A DNA stretch of 64,000 nt, taken from positions 35,932 to 99,931 of the forward strand of contig CAKUBV010000006.1 of NCBI GenBank assembly GCA_934643455.1, written 5' to 3'. The position numbers and the translations under genes were made by a program. Below the pieces are notes generated by a model. It saw only the letters and a list, made by a program, of their open reading frames with translations. It did not search any database and was not told the DNA's origin. Below are positions 1 through 8,404 of the stretch, one piece after another. Positions within the stretch are counted from its first letter, which is position 1; each line of letters starts with the position of its first letter. The stretch comes from Candidatus Proelusimicrobium excrementi. GTDB lineage: Bacteria; Elusimicrobiota; Elusimicrobia; Elusimicrobiales; Elusimicrobiaceae.

Positions 1-1
1 C

Positions 2-589
2 GCCATTCCCGCCGCTTTAAAAGGCTTGGACGGCGTTATAGTGCCTGGCGGATTTGGCAAGCGCGGCATTCCCGGCAAAATAGAAACCATAAAATACGCC
101 AGGGAAAACGATTTGCCTTTCCTGGGGATATGCCTGGGTATGCAATGCACAGTCATTGAAGCGGCGCGCAACCTTGCGGGCCTTAAAGGCGCGGACTCAA
201 CCGAAATCAACCCCGACACAAAATACCCCGTAGTGGCTATGATGGAAGCGCAAAAACAAATAAAGAAACTCGGCGGAACCATGCGCCTTGGCAATTACAG
301 CGCGAAAATCAAAAAAGGCACTTTGGCGCATAAACTCTATAAAAAAGACGCTATAGAAGAACGCCACCGCCACCGCTATGAGTATAACCCGGAGTTTGTC
401 CCCCAACTTGAAGAATGCGGCCTTAAAGTAAGCGCATGGCATAAGGATATTCTGCCGGAAATAGTGGAATACCCAAAACATCCGTTCTTTATAGCTGTGC
501 AGTTCCACCCGGAATTCGCCAGCAGGCCTTTAAAACCGCATCCGCTCTTTGACGGGCTTGTAAAAGCCGCTTTAAAGCGTCATAAATAG
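2..589 (+). CDS. pyrG: CTP synthase, C-terminal (glutaminase) part
   Basis: Open at the left window edge; only the class I glutamine amidotransferase domain is visible, so no start codon is assigned. This domain releases ammonia from glutamine for conversion of UTP to CTP. The nucleophile Cys lies in GICLGMQC and the catalytic His-Glu in FHPEF near the C-terminus; RHRHRYEYN is also typical of PyrG. The protein ends with a short basic tail. A terminator-like hairpin follows about 75 bases downstream. Identification is secure; only about a third of the enzyme is inside the window. Confidence 0.95.
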   Translation, partial: AIPAALKGLDGVIVPGGFGKRGIPGKIETIKYARENDLPFLGICLGMQCTVIEAARNLAGLKGADSTEINPDTKYPVVAMMEAQKQIKKLGGTMRLGNYSAKIKKGTLAHKLYKKDAIEERHRHRYEYNPEFVPQLEECGLKVSAWHKDILPEIVEYPKHPFFIAVQFHPEFASRPLKPHPLFDGLVKAALKRHK

Positions 590-661
590 GATTATTTGAG
601 TTTTTTGACTGCGTATTGTTTCCGGTTGCGGCCAAGAACCAAAATATAATAATAGATAAAA

Positions 662-700
662 TTTCCCCCGGACTGAACAATCACTCCGGGGGATTTAATT
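662..700 (+). terminator. Terminator-like hairpin after pyrG
   Basis: CCCCCGGA and TCCGGGGG arms enclose a loop of about 14 bases and are followed by a T-rich but interrupted tract (tttaattt). It probably ends the pyrG transcript. The stretch between pyrG and this hairpin shows no gene. Confidence 0.5.
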
Positions 701-768
701 TAAACTTTAAAAGTTGTTTGTATTAAAATTTTGTTTTGCTAATCTTAAACGGATTGTTACCCTTCTAT

Positions 769-1191
769 TTAGTTTATCATACACTTTGTGCAATTTTGCA
801 CACAACATTCCAATTTGTTAAATGCATTAACGGCAGTGTTAATTATATCTTCCTCATAGGCCCTTGCATTGGGATAATAAAAATTTCTGTAAACCCATTC
901 GTCATAATGTAATCCCTCTCTTAAAGGGGTTAAATTATATCTGTCAAACATTTTACAGCTTAATATTTTCCTAGCTTCACATTCATATTTTATATCTTTT
1001 AAACAAAGAGCAAATGTCAACCATTTCTTATGAAATAAAATATAAAAATGGGAATTTGGAATATCCTTTTTCCATACGTTAGTCCGTTTGTCGTCTTTGA
1101 CATACCCGATAGGCGTAAGCTTTTTTATAACTATATCAGCCAATTCTCTATTTTTATTTTCTAAAAATATTTTCTTACGTTTTCTTCCCAT
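769..1191 (-). CDS. Hypothetical basic protein (140 aa)
   Basis: Not recognised. The start is placed at the ATG giving MGRKRKKIF because GGGGGA lies 7 bases upstream; an in-frame ATG ten codons earlier has no such site. The product is soluble, rich in Lys and aromatic residues, with four Cys close to the C-terminus (CCVQNCTKC). It lies just downstream of the pilin terminator on the same strand, so it may be expressed independently. Base composition is more AT-rich than the neighbouring host genes. Confidence 0.5.
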   Translation of the reverse strand: MGRKRKKIFLENKNRELADIVIKKLTPIGYVKDDKRTNVWKKDIPNSHFYILFHKKWLTFALCLKDIKYECEARKILSCKMFDRYNLTPLREGLHYDEWVYRNFYYPNARAYEEDIINTAVNAFNKLECCVQNCTKCMIN

Positions 1192-1222
1192 AAATTTCCC
1201 CCAAACTCTAAAATTTAACATA

Positions 1223-1256
1223 AAAAAGGGGAAGCCGTTAAGCCTCCCCTTAGGAG
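1223..1256 (-). terminator. Rho-independent terminator of the pilin gene
   Basis: On the minus strand AAGGGGAGGC and GCTTCCCCTT form a stem with a short loop and one mismatch, followed by TTTTTT. It lies 37 bases beyond the pilin stop codon. Confidence 0.75.
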
Positions 1257-1292
1257 GGTACTATATGTTTATAGTACCAAAGCTGCTGTATA

Positions 1293-1763
1293 CTATTGTA
1301 CGTCTAAACCTAATGAAGAACAAATACCGCTTACGGAAGCAGAACCAGTACCCTTGTTGTCCGTGCAAGTAATCTTGCCGGTATAGTACTTTCTGGCTAA
1401 TATATAGCCTGAGGAGCCTTTCCTAGTTGCAGTAATTGTACCCTCCTCAGGTGTTTCGCCTGCAACTGTGAAGTTAAAGTTATTTGAATCCCAAGAACCT
1501 TCAGTCACGGTAGTTCCGGAAGTATTCGCAATTTCAATATCCAAAGAGGCCAATGTGGTAGGATACTTATTCTCTTTGGAAACAAGTCTGGCTCTTTCCA
1601 TAGCGGCTGAAATTGAACCCATAATGGACAAAGCTTCAGTAGCTCTGGATTTTTCTACCGCTTTAAAGTACTGCGGCAATGCCACAGCCGCCAATATGCC
1701 GATAATCAATACTACTACCAGCAATTCTATCAGCGTAAAACCCTTCTTATTTACGTTTTTCAT
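1293..1763 (-). CDS. Type IV pilin-like protein
   Basis: A prepilin of 156 aa. The leader MKNVNKKG ends at the prepilin peptidase site, followed by FTLIELLVVVLIIGILAAVA, the classic hydrophobic N-terminal helix with Glu at +5. The C-terminal half is a globular head with two Cys (ITC and GIC) that probably form the D-region disulfide. It would be processed by PilD and assembled into a pilus or pseudopilus; a PilT retraction ATPase is encoded at 17779-18852. GGAGGAAG precedes the start. The gene stands alone behind a promoter region shared with Cys-rich secreted proteins elsewhere in the window. Whether it is the major pilin or a minor one cannot be decided from sequence. Confidence 0.93.
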   Translation of the reverse strand: MKNVNKKGFTLIELLVVVLIIGILAAVALPQYFKAVEKSRATEALSIMGSISAAMERARLVSKENKYPTTLASLDIEIANTSGTTVTEGSWDSNNFNFTVAGETPEEGTITATRKGSSGYILARKYYTGKITCTDNKGTGSASVSGICSSLGLDVQ

Positions 1764-1801
1764 AAACTTCCTCCTTTTTTCACCCTTGCTGGGCGTAAGC
1801 T

Positions 1802-1836
1802 AAATTTATCAAAAAAAAAAACAAGTCAACTGTTTT
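1802..1836 (-). promoter_or_regulatory. Promoter-like poly-T element upstream of pilin
   Basis: Read on the minus strand: CAGTTGACTTG, then T(11), then GATAAATTTA. TTGACT is a good -35; the -10 is less clear (TAAATT at a 15-base spacing). The same string, with an 11-12 base T tract, recurs at 12094-12128, 60148-60182 and 63890-63923, each time upstream of a Cys-rich secreted protein gene. Conservation and placement suggest a shared regulon promoter; function is inferred. Confidence 0.6.
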
Positions 1837-2050
1837 ATGATTTCGCCATAAGGTTCCGTCTGAACGACAAGCATTTAGGCTTACAATTTGCTTTTACCTT
1901 TGGCCTGATTTTACCCTTTTCTTTAGTTCGGATACCTCGCTCACTTCGTTCGCATAGCCGCAAGTATACCTCACTACGAAAAAACTAAAATCAGGCTCAA
2001 ATCTAAAAGAAATCAAGCCGGTTAAGATTACTACAAAAAAGGAAGCAAAC

Positions 2051-2113
2051 GTAGGTCAGGCTATGCCTGACGTTAAAAAGCTGTTTCCCTCTGTCAGGTA
2101 AAACCTGACCTAC
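2051..2113. repeat. GTAGGTCAGG inverted-repeat element, copy 1
   Basis: The outer ends GTAGGTCAGG and CCTGACCTAC are perfect inverted repeats; inside are two smaller hairpins, GTCAGGC..GCCTGAC and GTCAGGTAAAACCTGAC. Copies at 12307-12367 and 60274-60334 keep the same design. The size and ends resemble a small non-autonomous palindromic repeat (REP- or MITE-like). Confidence 0.8.
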
Positions 2114-2276
2114 ATTAATTAATAAAAAAGTTATGGAACCATTTTACGACCGAATAAGTTTATATATTGGAATATAAAGAAGAATCTATTTCTAAAAGGA
2201 TGTTATACTGTGATATGTTTTTAAGTTTTGGGAGAAATACTAGCTACAAAGACTAAAACCGTGCGATAATATAACC

Positions 2277-2413
2277 GGCGTGGTTTTTCAGATTTGAGGA
2301 AAATTTAAGTTTTATTCTAAGCGCAGAATACCTAGAACGATGGCGGCAAAGACGCCGCGGTATTTAAGCGAAGAAAAAACTTAAATTTACCCAAATATGG
2401 AAAATTGATAGCC
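2277..2413 (+). repeat. Long-hairpin element E1
   Basis: An imperfect palindrome of about 137 bases. Outer arms start GGCGTGG and end GATAGCC, a mid-stem pairs AAATTTAAGTTT with AAACTTAAATTT, and the tip pairs GGCG with CGCC around AAAG. A conserved tail (TGAGCAAGAAAGATAGACCG) follows. One of eight copies; the others are at 14872, 15056, 29501, 42470, 43531 (inverted), 43725 and 60394. No ORF. Confidence 0.75.
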
Positions 2414-2462
2414 GTGAGCAAGAAAGATAGACCGAATAAAAAGAAGAAAACCCAACTAAAAA

Positions 2463-2487
2463 ATACCCCCCTTTGCAGGGGGGCAAA
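2463..2487 (-). terminator. Terminator of the aminotransferase operon
   Basis: On the minus strand CCCCCC and GGGGGG pair around TGCAAA, then TATTTTTTAG. It lies 5 bases past the stop codon at 2492. Confidence 0.85.
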
Positions 2488-2491
2488 ATCA

Positions 2492-3703
2492 CTACTTCCC
2501 ATACTCCGTTATAGCCTTGGCCAACCGCTTTATGCCTTCGTCTATTTCCTCAAAACTTGAGTAGGAAAAGTTCAAACGCATTGTATTCTTGCCGCTTCCG
2601 TCGGGATAAAAAGCCGAGCCCATTACATAGGCCACGTTATTTTTTATGGCTGTCTCAAGCATCTTTTCGGAATCGATATTTTCCGGCATGACGACCCATA
2701 AAAACAATCCGCCTTCCGGCTCCGTCCAGCTGACGCCCTTAGGCATATACTTCCTGAGGGCGGCTATCATTACGTCGCGTTTTTTGCCGTACAGTTTAGC
2801 CATTTCCGCTATATGCTTTTCAATGTTTCCGCGTTTTAAATATTCTTCCACAATGGCTTGGCACGCGGGGGAAGTGCATAAGTCCAAAGCTTGTTTTAAT
2901 ATGACGAACTTCTTTATAATTTCCTTATCGCCTATTATATAGCCCAATCTGAGGCCGGGGGCCAAAGTCTTGGAAAAAGTAAACATCGTAATGACATTCC
3001 CCTCACCTTTATCAAGGGCATAAAACGTTTTTTGGTGTTCGCCTCTAAAGCGCACTTTTCTGTACGGAGAATCTTCCAAAATAATTGTGCCGTATTTTTT
3101 TGCGAGCTCAAGTATTTTTACGCGCCTTTCCTCGGGGATTGTCGTACCCGTGGGGTTTTGGAAATCCGGCACTATATATATAAATTTGCACTGTCTGCCG
3201 GCATTTTTTAAATCCTCAAGTTTTTCTTCAAGAGATTCGGCTATAATGCCGCAGCCGTCGCTTTCAACGCCTATCATGTCCGCGCCGTAAGTTTCAAAAG
3301 CCTGCAATGCGCCCAAATACGTAGGTTTGGCCACTATAACCGCGTCGCCGGGATCAACAAAGGCTTTGCTTACTATATCAAGCCCCTGCTGGGAAGCCGA
3401 CACGACCAACATTTCGTTTTGAGAAACCTCAATATTCTCATCCTTTTTAAGAAGTTTTATAAGTTCCTCTTTGAAGCTTGACGCTCCTTCGGTACAGCCG
3501 TACTGCAAAGCTTTGTTCGGGTTGGAAGTAATAACCTGTTTGGCTATTTTCCCTATTTCTTCCGCGGGGAACATTTCCGGCGTAGGAAGCCCGCCCGCAA
3601 AAGAAATCATCCCCGGCATACCGATTATTTTTAACAGTTCCCTTATGGCCGAGGCCGTAACCCTTTTGTTAACCTCAGATAACAAATGTGAAAAATCTTT
3701 CAT
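2492..3703 (-). CDS. PLP-dependent class I/II aminotransferase (LysN/2-aminoadipate type)
   Basis: 403 aa, full length for fold type I aminotransferases. FSKTLAPGLRLGY contains the Lys that binds pyridoxal phosphate; PDFQNPTGTT and DSPYRK supply the Asn and Tyr contacts, and the C-terminal MRLNFSY carries the Arg for the substrate carboxylate. It transfers an amino group between an amino acid and a 2-oxo acid; the closest family I can name is the LysN/2-aminoadipate-type group, whose members have broad specificity, so the substrate is left open. Last gene of a four-gene leftward operon with nadC (10-base gap). Confidence 0.88.
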   Translation of the reverse strand: MKDFSHLLSEVNKRVTASAIRELLKIIGMPGMISFAGGLPTPEMFPAEEIGKIAKQVITSNPNKALQYGCTEGASSFKEELIKLLKKDENIEVSQNEMLVVSASQQGLDIVSKAFVDPGDAVIVAKPTYLGALQAFETYGADMIGVESDGCGIIAESLEEKLEDLKNAGRQCKFIYIVPDFQNPTGTTIPEERRVKILELAKKYGTIILEDSPYRKVRFRGEHQKTFYALDKGEGNVITMFTFSKTLAPGLRLGYIIGDKEIIKKFVILKQALDLCTSPACQAIVEEYLKRGNIEKHIAEMAKLYGKKRDVMIAALRKYMPKGVSWTEPEGGLFLWVVMPENIDSEKMLETAIKNNVAYVMGSAFYPDGSGKNTMRLNFSYSSFEEIDEGIKRLAKAITEYGK

Positions 3704-3713
3704 TTACCGCTCC

Positions 3714-4544
3714 TTATTTCTTTATTTCAGATACAAGCATGCTTATATCTTTTGCCGGAACCGAGTGCGTAAGCGCGCCCATTGATATTACGTCAACGCC
3801 GGTTTTGCAATAGTCTTCCAAATTATCCTTATTGACCCCGCCGGAAACTTCAATCACGGCTTTGCCGTTTATAAGTTCTTTGGCTTTAAGTATTTCCGCA
3901 ATAGGCATATTATCCAACATTATTATATCGGCGCCGGCTTTTAGAGCTTCGGCAACTTCTTTTAAATTCTTGACTTCAACCTCTATCTTGGGGGTATGCC
4001 CTATTTTGCTTTTTATGAGGTTTACCGCTTTTGTTATGCTTCCGCAGGCGGCTATATGGTTATCCTTTATCATAACGCTGTCGGAAAGCGACATTCTGTG
4101 ATTTTTGGCTCCGCCCGTGCGAACTGCGTATTTATCAAATTTGCGCATACCGGGCAGGGACTTCCTGGTGTCGACAAGCATAACTTTGTACTTTTGGGCT
4201 ATTTTATTTAAATTGTAGGCCATAGTGGCAATGCCGCTCATCCTCTGCATAAAGTTGAGAGCGGGCCTTTCGCCTTTAAGCAATGTAAGGGCCGGGCCGG
4301 AAACTTCCGCCAGTTTGGTCCCCTTTTTTACATACTCGCCTTCCTTCTTAAGCATTTTAAATTTTATTGAAGGATCGACGTAATTAAACACGGCTTTGGC
4401 TATATTGCCGCCGCAGACAACCATTTCGTCCTTGGCTATAAAAGCCGCTTTGGCTGTATCGGTTTCGCTGAAAATATTATCGGTGGTTATATCGCCCAAA
4501 CCGAAATCTTCTTCCACGGCCAATTCTATTATTTTATCTATCAT
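3714..4544 (-). CDS. nadC: Nicotinate-nucleotide pyrophosphorylase (quinolinate phosphoribosyltransferase)
   Basis: 276 aa, normal length. Makes nicotinate mononucleotide from quinolinate and PRPP with loss of CO2, in de novo NAD synthesis. Diagnostic strings are DTRKSLPGMRKFDKYAVRTG, GGAKNHRMSLSD and KIEVEVKNL, and the C-terminal barrel strands EVSGGV and DVISMGALTHS. Its ATG overlaps the nadA stop by one base (TAATG), so the two are translationally coupled. Confidence 0.97.
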   Translation of the reverse strand: MIDKIIELAVEEDFGLGDITTDNIFSETDTAKAAFIAKDEMVVCGGNIAKAVFNYVDPSIKFKMLKKEGEYVKKGTKLAEVSGPALTLLKGERPALNFMQRMSGIATMAYNLNKIAQKYKVMLVDTRKSLPGMRKFDKYAVRTGGAKNHRMSLSDSVMIKDNHIAACGSITKAVNLIKSKIGHTPKIEVEVKNLKEVAEALKAGADIIMLDNMPIAEILKAKELINGKAVIEVSGGVNKDNLEDYCKTGVDVISMGALTHSVPAKDISMLVSEIKK

Positions 4545-5587
4545 TATTTACCTGCCATTTTAAACATATTGTCTATGGATATTTTCGCCTTAAGCGCGAT
4601 ATCGCGCGAAACTTCCACGCGCGGCGCTTTATCCAAGTTTTCCAAAACGCCCAAAACATTATTAAGAGTATTGCGCTTCATTTGGGCGCAGGTTCTGCTT
4701 ACGGGATAAAATGTTTTGGAGGGATTTTCAAGCTCCAAGCTGTTCACTATGCCGTCTTCGCTGAAAACCGCAAATTCTTCCGCGTCGCTCCCTTTTACAT
4801 AGGAAAGCATCCCCGCCGTACTGCCGCAGTAATCGCTCATCTCGCAGACGGAGCGCGGGCATTCGGGGTGGCTTATTATTTTGGCGTTGGGGTGAGCGGA
4901 CTTAATTTCTTCTATGTCACGCACTGTGTACTTATCATGCACGCAGCAGGTGCTCCCGAAGGCAAGAACCTCTTTTTCAATCCCGCGGCGTTTAAGTTCC
5001 GCGCGGATATTTTCCGCCATGAACAAATCCGGCACAAAAACTATTTGATTGTTCGGCAAAGCCGAAACTATGTCGTAAACATTGGAGGACGTTACGCAAA
5101 CGTCGCAAAAAGCCTTAACTTCCGCCGTGCTGTTGATGTAACATACCAGCGCGGCCTGAGGGTACCCGGCTTTAAGCTTTGCGGCTTCTTCCGCGTCTAT
5201 GCCGTCCGCCAAAGAACATCCCGCCGTTACAGGCGGCAAAAATACATTTTTATCCGGGTTGACTATTTTTGCGGTCTGTGCCATAAAATAGACGCCGCAA
5301 AAAATAATGTTCTTTTGCCAGGTTTGGGCGGCTTTCTTGGCCAAAGCGTAAGAATCGCCCTTAAAATCCGCAACGCCGTAAACTATATCCGGCGTACAAT
5401 AATAGTGCGCCAAGATTACGGCGTCTTTTTCCCGTTTTAAATCGTTGATTTTTAAAGTAAGCGGCGCGATTGAACGGCAATGCTCCAAAGAGCACTTGCC
5501 TCCGGTTTTAAAATCGGTCATTACGCCAAGCTCTTTAAAAAGCCTTTGCGCTTCCTCTTCAATGCGCGCCGCTTCTAAATCTGACAT
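4544..5587 (-). CDS. nadA: Quinolinate synthase
   Basis: 347 aa. Condenses iminoaspartate with dihydroxyacetone phosphate to quinolinate using a [4Fe-4S] cluster. AHYYCTPDIVYGVADFKGDS, the Cys in TAGCSLADG, and Cys residues in STCCVHDKYT and HPECPRSVCEMSDYCGSTAGM fit the family and its three cluster ligands. No nadB is visible nearby, so iminoaspartate must come from elsewhere, for example an aspartate oxidase or dehydrogenase outside the window. Starts two bases after the stop of the upstream lipoprotein gene. Confidence 0.97.
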   Translation of the reverse strand: MSDLEAARIEEEAQRLFKELGVMTDFKTGGKCSLEHCRSIAPLTLKINDLKREKDAVILAHYYCTPDIVYGVADFKGDSYALAKKAAQTWQKNIIFCGVYFMAQTAKIVNPDKNVFLPPVTAGCSLADGIDAEEAAKLKAGYPQAALVCYINSTAEVKAFCDVCVTSSNVYDIVSALPNNQIVFVPDLFMAENIRAELKRRGIEKEVLAFGSTCCVHDKYTVRDIEEIKSAHPNAKIISHPECPRSVCEMSDYCGSTAGMLSYVKGSDAEEFAVFSEDGIVNSLELENPSKTFYPVSRTCAQMKRNTLNNVLGVLENLDKAPRVEVSRDIALKAKISIDNMFKMAGK

Positions 5588-5588
5588 A

Positions 5589-5864
5589 TTACTTCTTTAT
5601 CGCCGCAGGTTTTTTGGCGCTTTTCACAGCCTGCTGTTTTTTGGCGGGAACGTTTTTTATCTGCTCCGCGTAAGGAACTTCGGTTTCATAATCATATTCC
5701 GGCGCGACGAGCAAATCAAATTCCTGATCGAGGATAACGCCTTCCTGCGCGTTGTTTTCAGCGTTTACCTGGTTTTGATAAGCGGCGGAATCATCCTTTT
5801 TAGAGGAAGAAGAACACCCCCCCATAATAAATAAAGCCGCGGCGGCTATTACTAAATATCTCAT
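5589..5864 (-). CDS. Small lipoprotein (91 aa)
   Basis: N-terminal hydrophobic stretch ending in MGGC, a lipobox with Cys at residue 17, then Ser/Lys-rich linker, an acidic middle and a Lys/Ala-rich C-terminal tail (KKQQAVKSAKKPAAIKK) that could bind a polyanion or peptidoglycan. No family recognised. GGAGG lies 8 bases before the start. First gene of the nadA-nadC-aminotransferase operon; a role in NAD synthesis is not evident. Confidence 0.75.
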   Translation of the reverse strand: MRYLVIAAAALFIMGGCSSSSKKDDSAAYQNQVNAENNAQEGVILDQEFDLLVAPEYDYETEVPYAEQIKNVPAKKQQAVKSAKKPAAIKK

Positions 5865-5982
5865 TTTTCCCTCCTTAAAAAATTCTTCAAAATCTTCCGT
5901 ATATGTATATATTATATTATAATTGGCAAAAAGTCTTAAATAATATGCTATTATAAGTTAGCTTATTTATTTAAAAATAGGA

Positions 5983-5995
5983 TATAATCAAATTA
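5983..5995 (+). promoter_or_regulatory. -10 box positioned for a leaderless transcript
   Basis: TATAAT at 5983-5988 puts the expected +1 at 5995, the A of the start codon. No Shine-Dalgarno sequence is present. A -35 is not obvious. The same geometry is seen before the genes at 8405 and 61637. Confidence 0.5.
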
Positions 5996-7044
5996 TGAAG
6001 AAAATTTTACCTGTTATTCTAATGCCGCTCTTAATTTGCGGCTGCGTGGGGATGAGCACCACGGACGGAGATTCCACAAAACAATGGATAACCATTGTTT
6101 CGTCCAAATCCGATTTGGACGGTTCCACCGCAGACGTATGCTATAAGCTTAATCTGCACTTTAACCCGGAAGAAGCGGAAAACCGCATCGACACCGATAA
6201 AGCCTGCATTACGCGCTGCTGCTGGTACAGCGAAAATAAATTGGTTCAAATGGATTTGAACGAGGGCTTTGCCGAAGAACTGGTACAAAACGGCACGGCA
6301 AAAAAATACGAGCCGGAAATACTTACCATAAGGATAAGATACTCCCCTTTCTTAAAAACCATACACGGCAAAGCGGATCAAAAGGGCGTGCTTAAATCGG
6401 ACGGGTTGGTGCAGCTGGATTACGACCAAGTAACCAAGCCGGAACAATTCTTTGATTTGGATTTCGGCACTCAAACGCCGAAACAATATGAAGATACCGA
6501 TATACACAAAGGTTCATATTTGTTCACCAAGCAGAAAAACGACGCTGACGCCAACGCCCAAGCCGAAGCAAAAGCCAAAGAGCAGATAGCTCAGGCCAAT
6601 AAAGTCAGAGCGGCCCAAGCGGCGGAAGAAAAAACGGCCGAAAAAGAACAGGCGGAAGCGAAAGCCTCTTACGTCGATTTGGACGAAGCCGAAAGGCAGG
6701 AACTTTTGCAGAAAAAGCTGGCATACGAAAGACGCCAGGCCGTATTACTGGTTAAAAGGTTCTACAATAAAGAAATAGATTCCTATATTTTGGCGATAGA
6801 CAAAGCCAAGAGAGCGCAGGGCCTTGTGCTGATGTCCAACGACCGCGACTGGACCACGGTCAAAACAGGTACGCCGATATATAAAGTAACCTGCAAAGTC
6901 AACGGGAAACTGGGCAAGACGGCCTCCACGATGAAGGACTTCCCGATATCATGCGGTTCATACGAGGTGGACTTGGACGAAAAGACCGTAACCCCGATAG
7001 ACACCGCCGCAAGAAGCATAGTCAACGGCGAATATATAAATTAG
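5995..7044 (+). CDS. Lipoprotein with Ala/Glu/Lys-rich coiled-coil segment
   Basis: 349 aa. Signal peptide MKKILPVILMPLLICGC with lipobox Cys at residue 17. The N-terminal third contains Cys pairs (TDKACITRCCWY), followed by a region rich in Ala, Glu, Lys and Gln (about residues 178-230) predicted to be a coiled coil, and a C-terminal globular part. Function unknown; probably attached to a membrane facing the periplasm. The start is supported by the promoter position rather than by a ribosome binding site. A strong terminator follows. Confidence 0.75.
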   Translation: MKKILPVILMPLLICGCVGMSTTDGDSTKQWITIVSSKSDLDGSTADVCYKLNLHFNPEEAENRIDTDKACITRCCWYSENKLVQMDLNEGFAEELVQNGTAKKYEPEILTIRIRYSPFLKTIHGKADQKGVLKSDGLVQLDYDQVTKPEQFFDLDFGTQTPKQYEDTDIHKGSYLFTKQKNDADANAQAEAKAKEQIAQANKVRAAQAAEEKTAEKEQAEAKASYVDLDEAERQELLQKKLAYERRQAVLLVKRFYNKEIDSYILAIDKAKRAQGLVLMSNDRDWTTVKTGTPIYKVTCKVNGKLGKTASTMKDFPISCGSYEVDLDEKTVTPIDTAARSIVNGEYIN

Positions 7045-7057
7045 AAGCTTTAAAGAC

Positions 7058-7090
7058 AAAACCCCCGGCCCATAAAGCCGGGGGTTTTTA
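7058..7090. terminator. Bidirectional terminator
   Basis: AAACCCCCGGC and GCCGGGGGTTT pair around CCATAAA, with A-tract on one side and TTTTT on the other, so it serves the rightward lipoprotein gene and the leftward glycosylase gene ending at 7129. Confidence 0.85.
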
Positions 7091-7128
7091 AATTGCCTAA
7101 ACGCCCGTTGCGAGTGCAGGTAAAAGGG

Positions 7129-7620
7129 TTAATCCCCCATTAAAGTAAGCGCGGCGCGCCAAAGGGCAAGTTTCTCCTCAAAACTTTTAGAAGCGTTCGC
7201 CGGGCTGGTAGACGGCATCAATAAATATTCCCGTCCGTCTTCAAGCGGGTTGTGCGCGGCAAAAAAACATTTGGCCGCCTGCCCGTTGAAAACAACCCTC
7301 TTTATGCCGGGCCGCTTCTTAAACAACAATTTGAAATTATTTGGTTTTTCTTCCGTTATATCTTTATCCAGGCTGCCGCGCCGACGGCAGTTTTTCAGGC
7401 TGTCCCAAAGCCCTATGCGCGCACTCAGCAGCAGGGTAAGTTTGGCTTCGTAGGAAGTTAAAGCTTCGCCGCCGTTAAACAAGCTGAATATTATCGGCCA
7501 GAAATGATTATATTTATAGGCGTAATATTCCCCCGCTTTCAAACTGGCCTCGCCAGGCATGGTGCCGACAACCAATATGCGGGTATTCTCGTCCGTAACG
7601 GCGGCGAAGCTTTTAAGCAT
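7129..7620 (-). CDS. Uracil-DNA glycosylase superfamily, family 6 (hypoxanthine-DNA glycosylase)
   Basis: 163 aa. VVGTMPGEASLKAGEYYAY followed by NHFWPI matches the family 6 active-site region (G-x-M-P-G), which lacks the Asp of classical UDG; the C-terminal LMPSTSPANAS is the DNA-intercalating motif. It would excise hypoxanthine or uracil from DNA. Two bases separate it from the upstream macro-domain gene, so the two form a small operon of nucleotide damage functions. Confidence 0.8.
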   Translation of the reverse strand: MLKSFAAVTDENTRILVVGTMPGEASLKAGEYYAYKYNHFWPIIFSLFNGGEALTSYEAKLTLLLSARIGLWDSLKNCRRRGSLDKDITEEKPNNFKLLFKKRPGIKRVVFNGQAAKCFFAAHNPLEDGREYLLMPSTSPANASKSFEEKLALWRAALTLMGD

Positions 7621-7622
7621 GG

Positions 7623-8126
7623 CTAAATTTCCGCTTCAAGTTTTTTGTAGAGCTTATAGTCCGCACCGTTAAAACACACAAAGTAAACGTTAAAATCGGG
7701 ATTGTCTTTAAGAAATTCCCTTACGGCGGTAAAAGCAGTCTTAGCCGCCTTTTCCGCCGGGAAGTGATACGCCCCCGTGGATATACACGGGAAGGCTATG
7801 CTCTTAAGCCCGTTTTCAACGGCAAGTTTAAGGCTGTTTTCATAGCATTTTTTAAGCAGGGCTTCTTCCCCGTTTTCCCCGCCGTGCCACATCGGCCCGA
7901 CGGTGTGAATGATAAAAGCCGCCGGCAAATCATAACCGCGGGTAATTTTGGCCTCGCCGGTTTTGCATCCGCCAAGCGTTTTGCATTTTTCAAGCAGACG
8001 CGGGCCCGCCGCTTTATGGATTGCACCGTCGACGCCGCCCCCGCCTAAAAGGCTTGTATTGGCCGCGTTGACTATTGCGTCCACCTTTAAAAGAGTTATG
8101 TCCCCTTCCAATACTTTTATGCTCAT
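7623..8126 (-). CDS. Macro domain protein, ADP-ribosyl hydrolase / O-acetyl-ADP-ribose deacetylase type
   Basis: 167 aa, a single macro domain. VDAIVNAANTSLLGGGGVDG is the ADP-ribose binding loop; PCISTGAYHFP is the second conserved loop, with substrate-binding Gly-Ala-Tyr. This matches the YmdB/MacroD class that hydrolyses O-acetyl-ADP-ribose or removes ADP-ribose from proteins. AAGAGGGGC precedes the ATG. No ADP-ribosyltransferase or toxin partner is seen next to it. Confidence 0.9.
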   Translation of the reverse strand: MSIKVLEGDITLLKVDAIVNAANTSLLGGGGVDGAIHKAAGPRLLEKCKTLGGCKTGEAKITRGYDLPAAFIIHTVGPMWHGGENGEEALLKKCYENSLKLAVENGLKSIAFPCISTGAYHFPAEKAAKTAFTAVREFLKDNPDFNVYFVCFNGADYKLYKKLEAEI

Positions 8127-8404
8127 ATTGCCCCTCTTGCAATAATAAATTTATTAATAAATATCTTAGCCGTAATAAGCCTAAAAAACAGGCTGGAAGT
8201 ATTGTATCAAATAAAAAAGGCATTTTTAAGCCGTTATCTTTACCGTCGCGGAAATGTAAGGAATATGGCTATGTTTATGTTTTGATAATCATAAAACAGC
8301 AATTTATTTGCATTGCATTTAGCTATTTAAAAGTGAGTGATTTATTTCTATTACGCCCTACTTTAGTCCTTTAAATATATTTAAAAATACCTTAAAATAT
8401 CAGC

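Larger units (their letters stand above)
1802..2115. repeat. Duplicated intergenic block, copy 1
   Basis: About 300 bases nearly identical to 12092-12369, including the poly-T promoter element, an A/T-rich segment, a self-complementary segment (CTGATTTTA near 1908 against TAAAATCAG near 1987) and the 63-bp inverted repeat. Copy 1 carries a small extra segment around 1950-1975. No coding sequence is seen. It lies upstream of a pilin gene; the other copy lies upstream of a Cys-rich protein gene. Confidence 0.85.

Noticed and set aside
2116..2276. Insertion sequence remnant next to the inverted-repeat element
   Set aside because: No transposase fragment or terminal repeats of IS type were found; only short palindromic elements are present.
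4682..5440. 252-codon frame opposite nadA
   Set aside because: It is antisense to a clear nadA gene, lacks a ribosome binding site and has a composition typical of a shadow frame.
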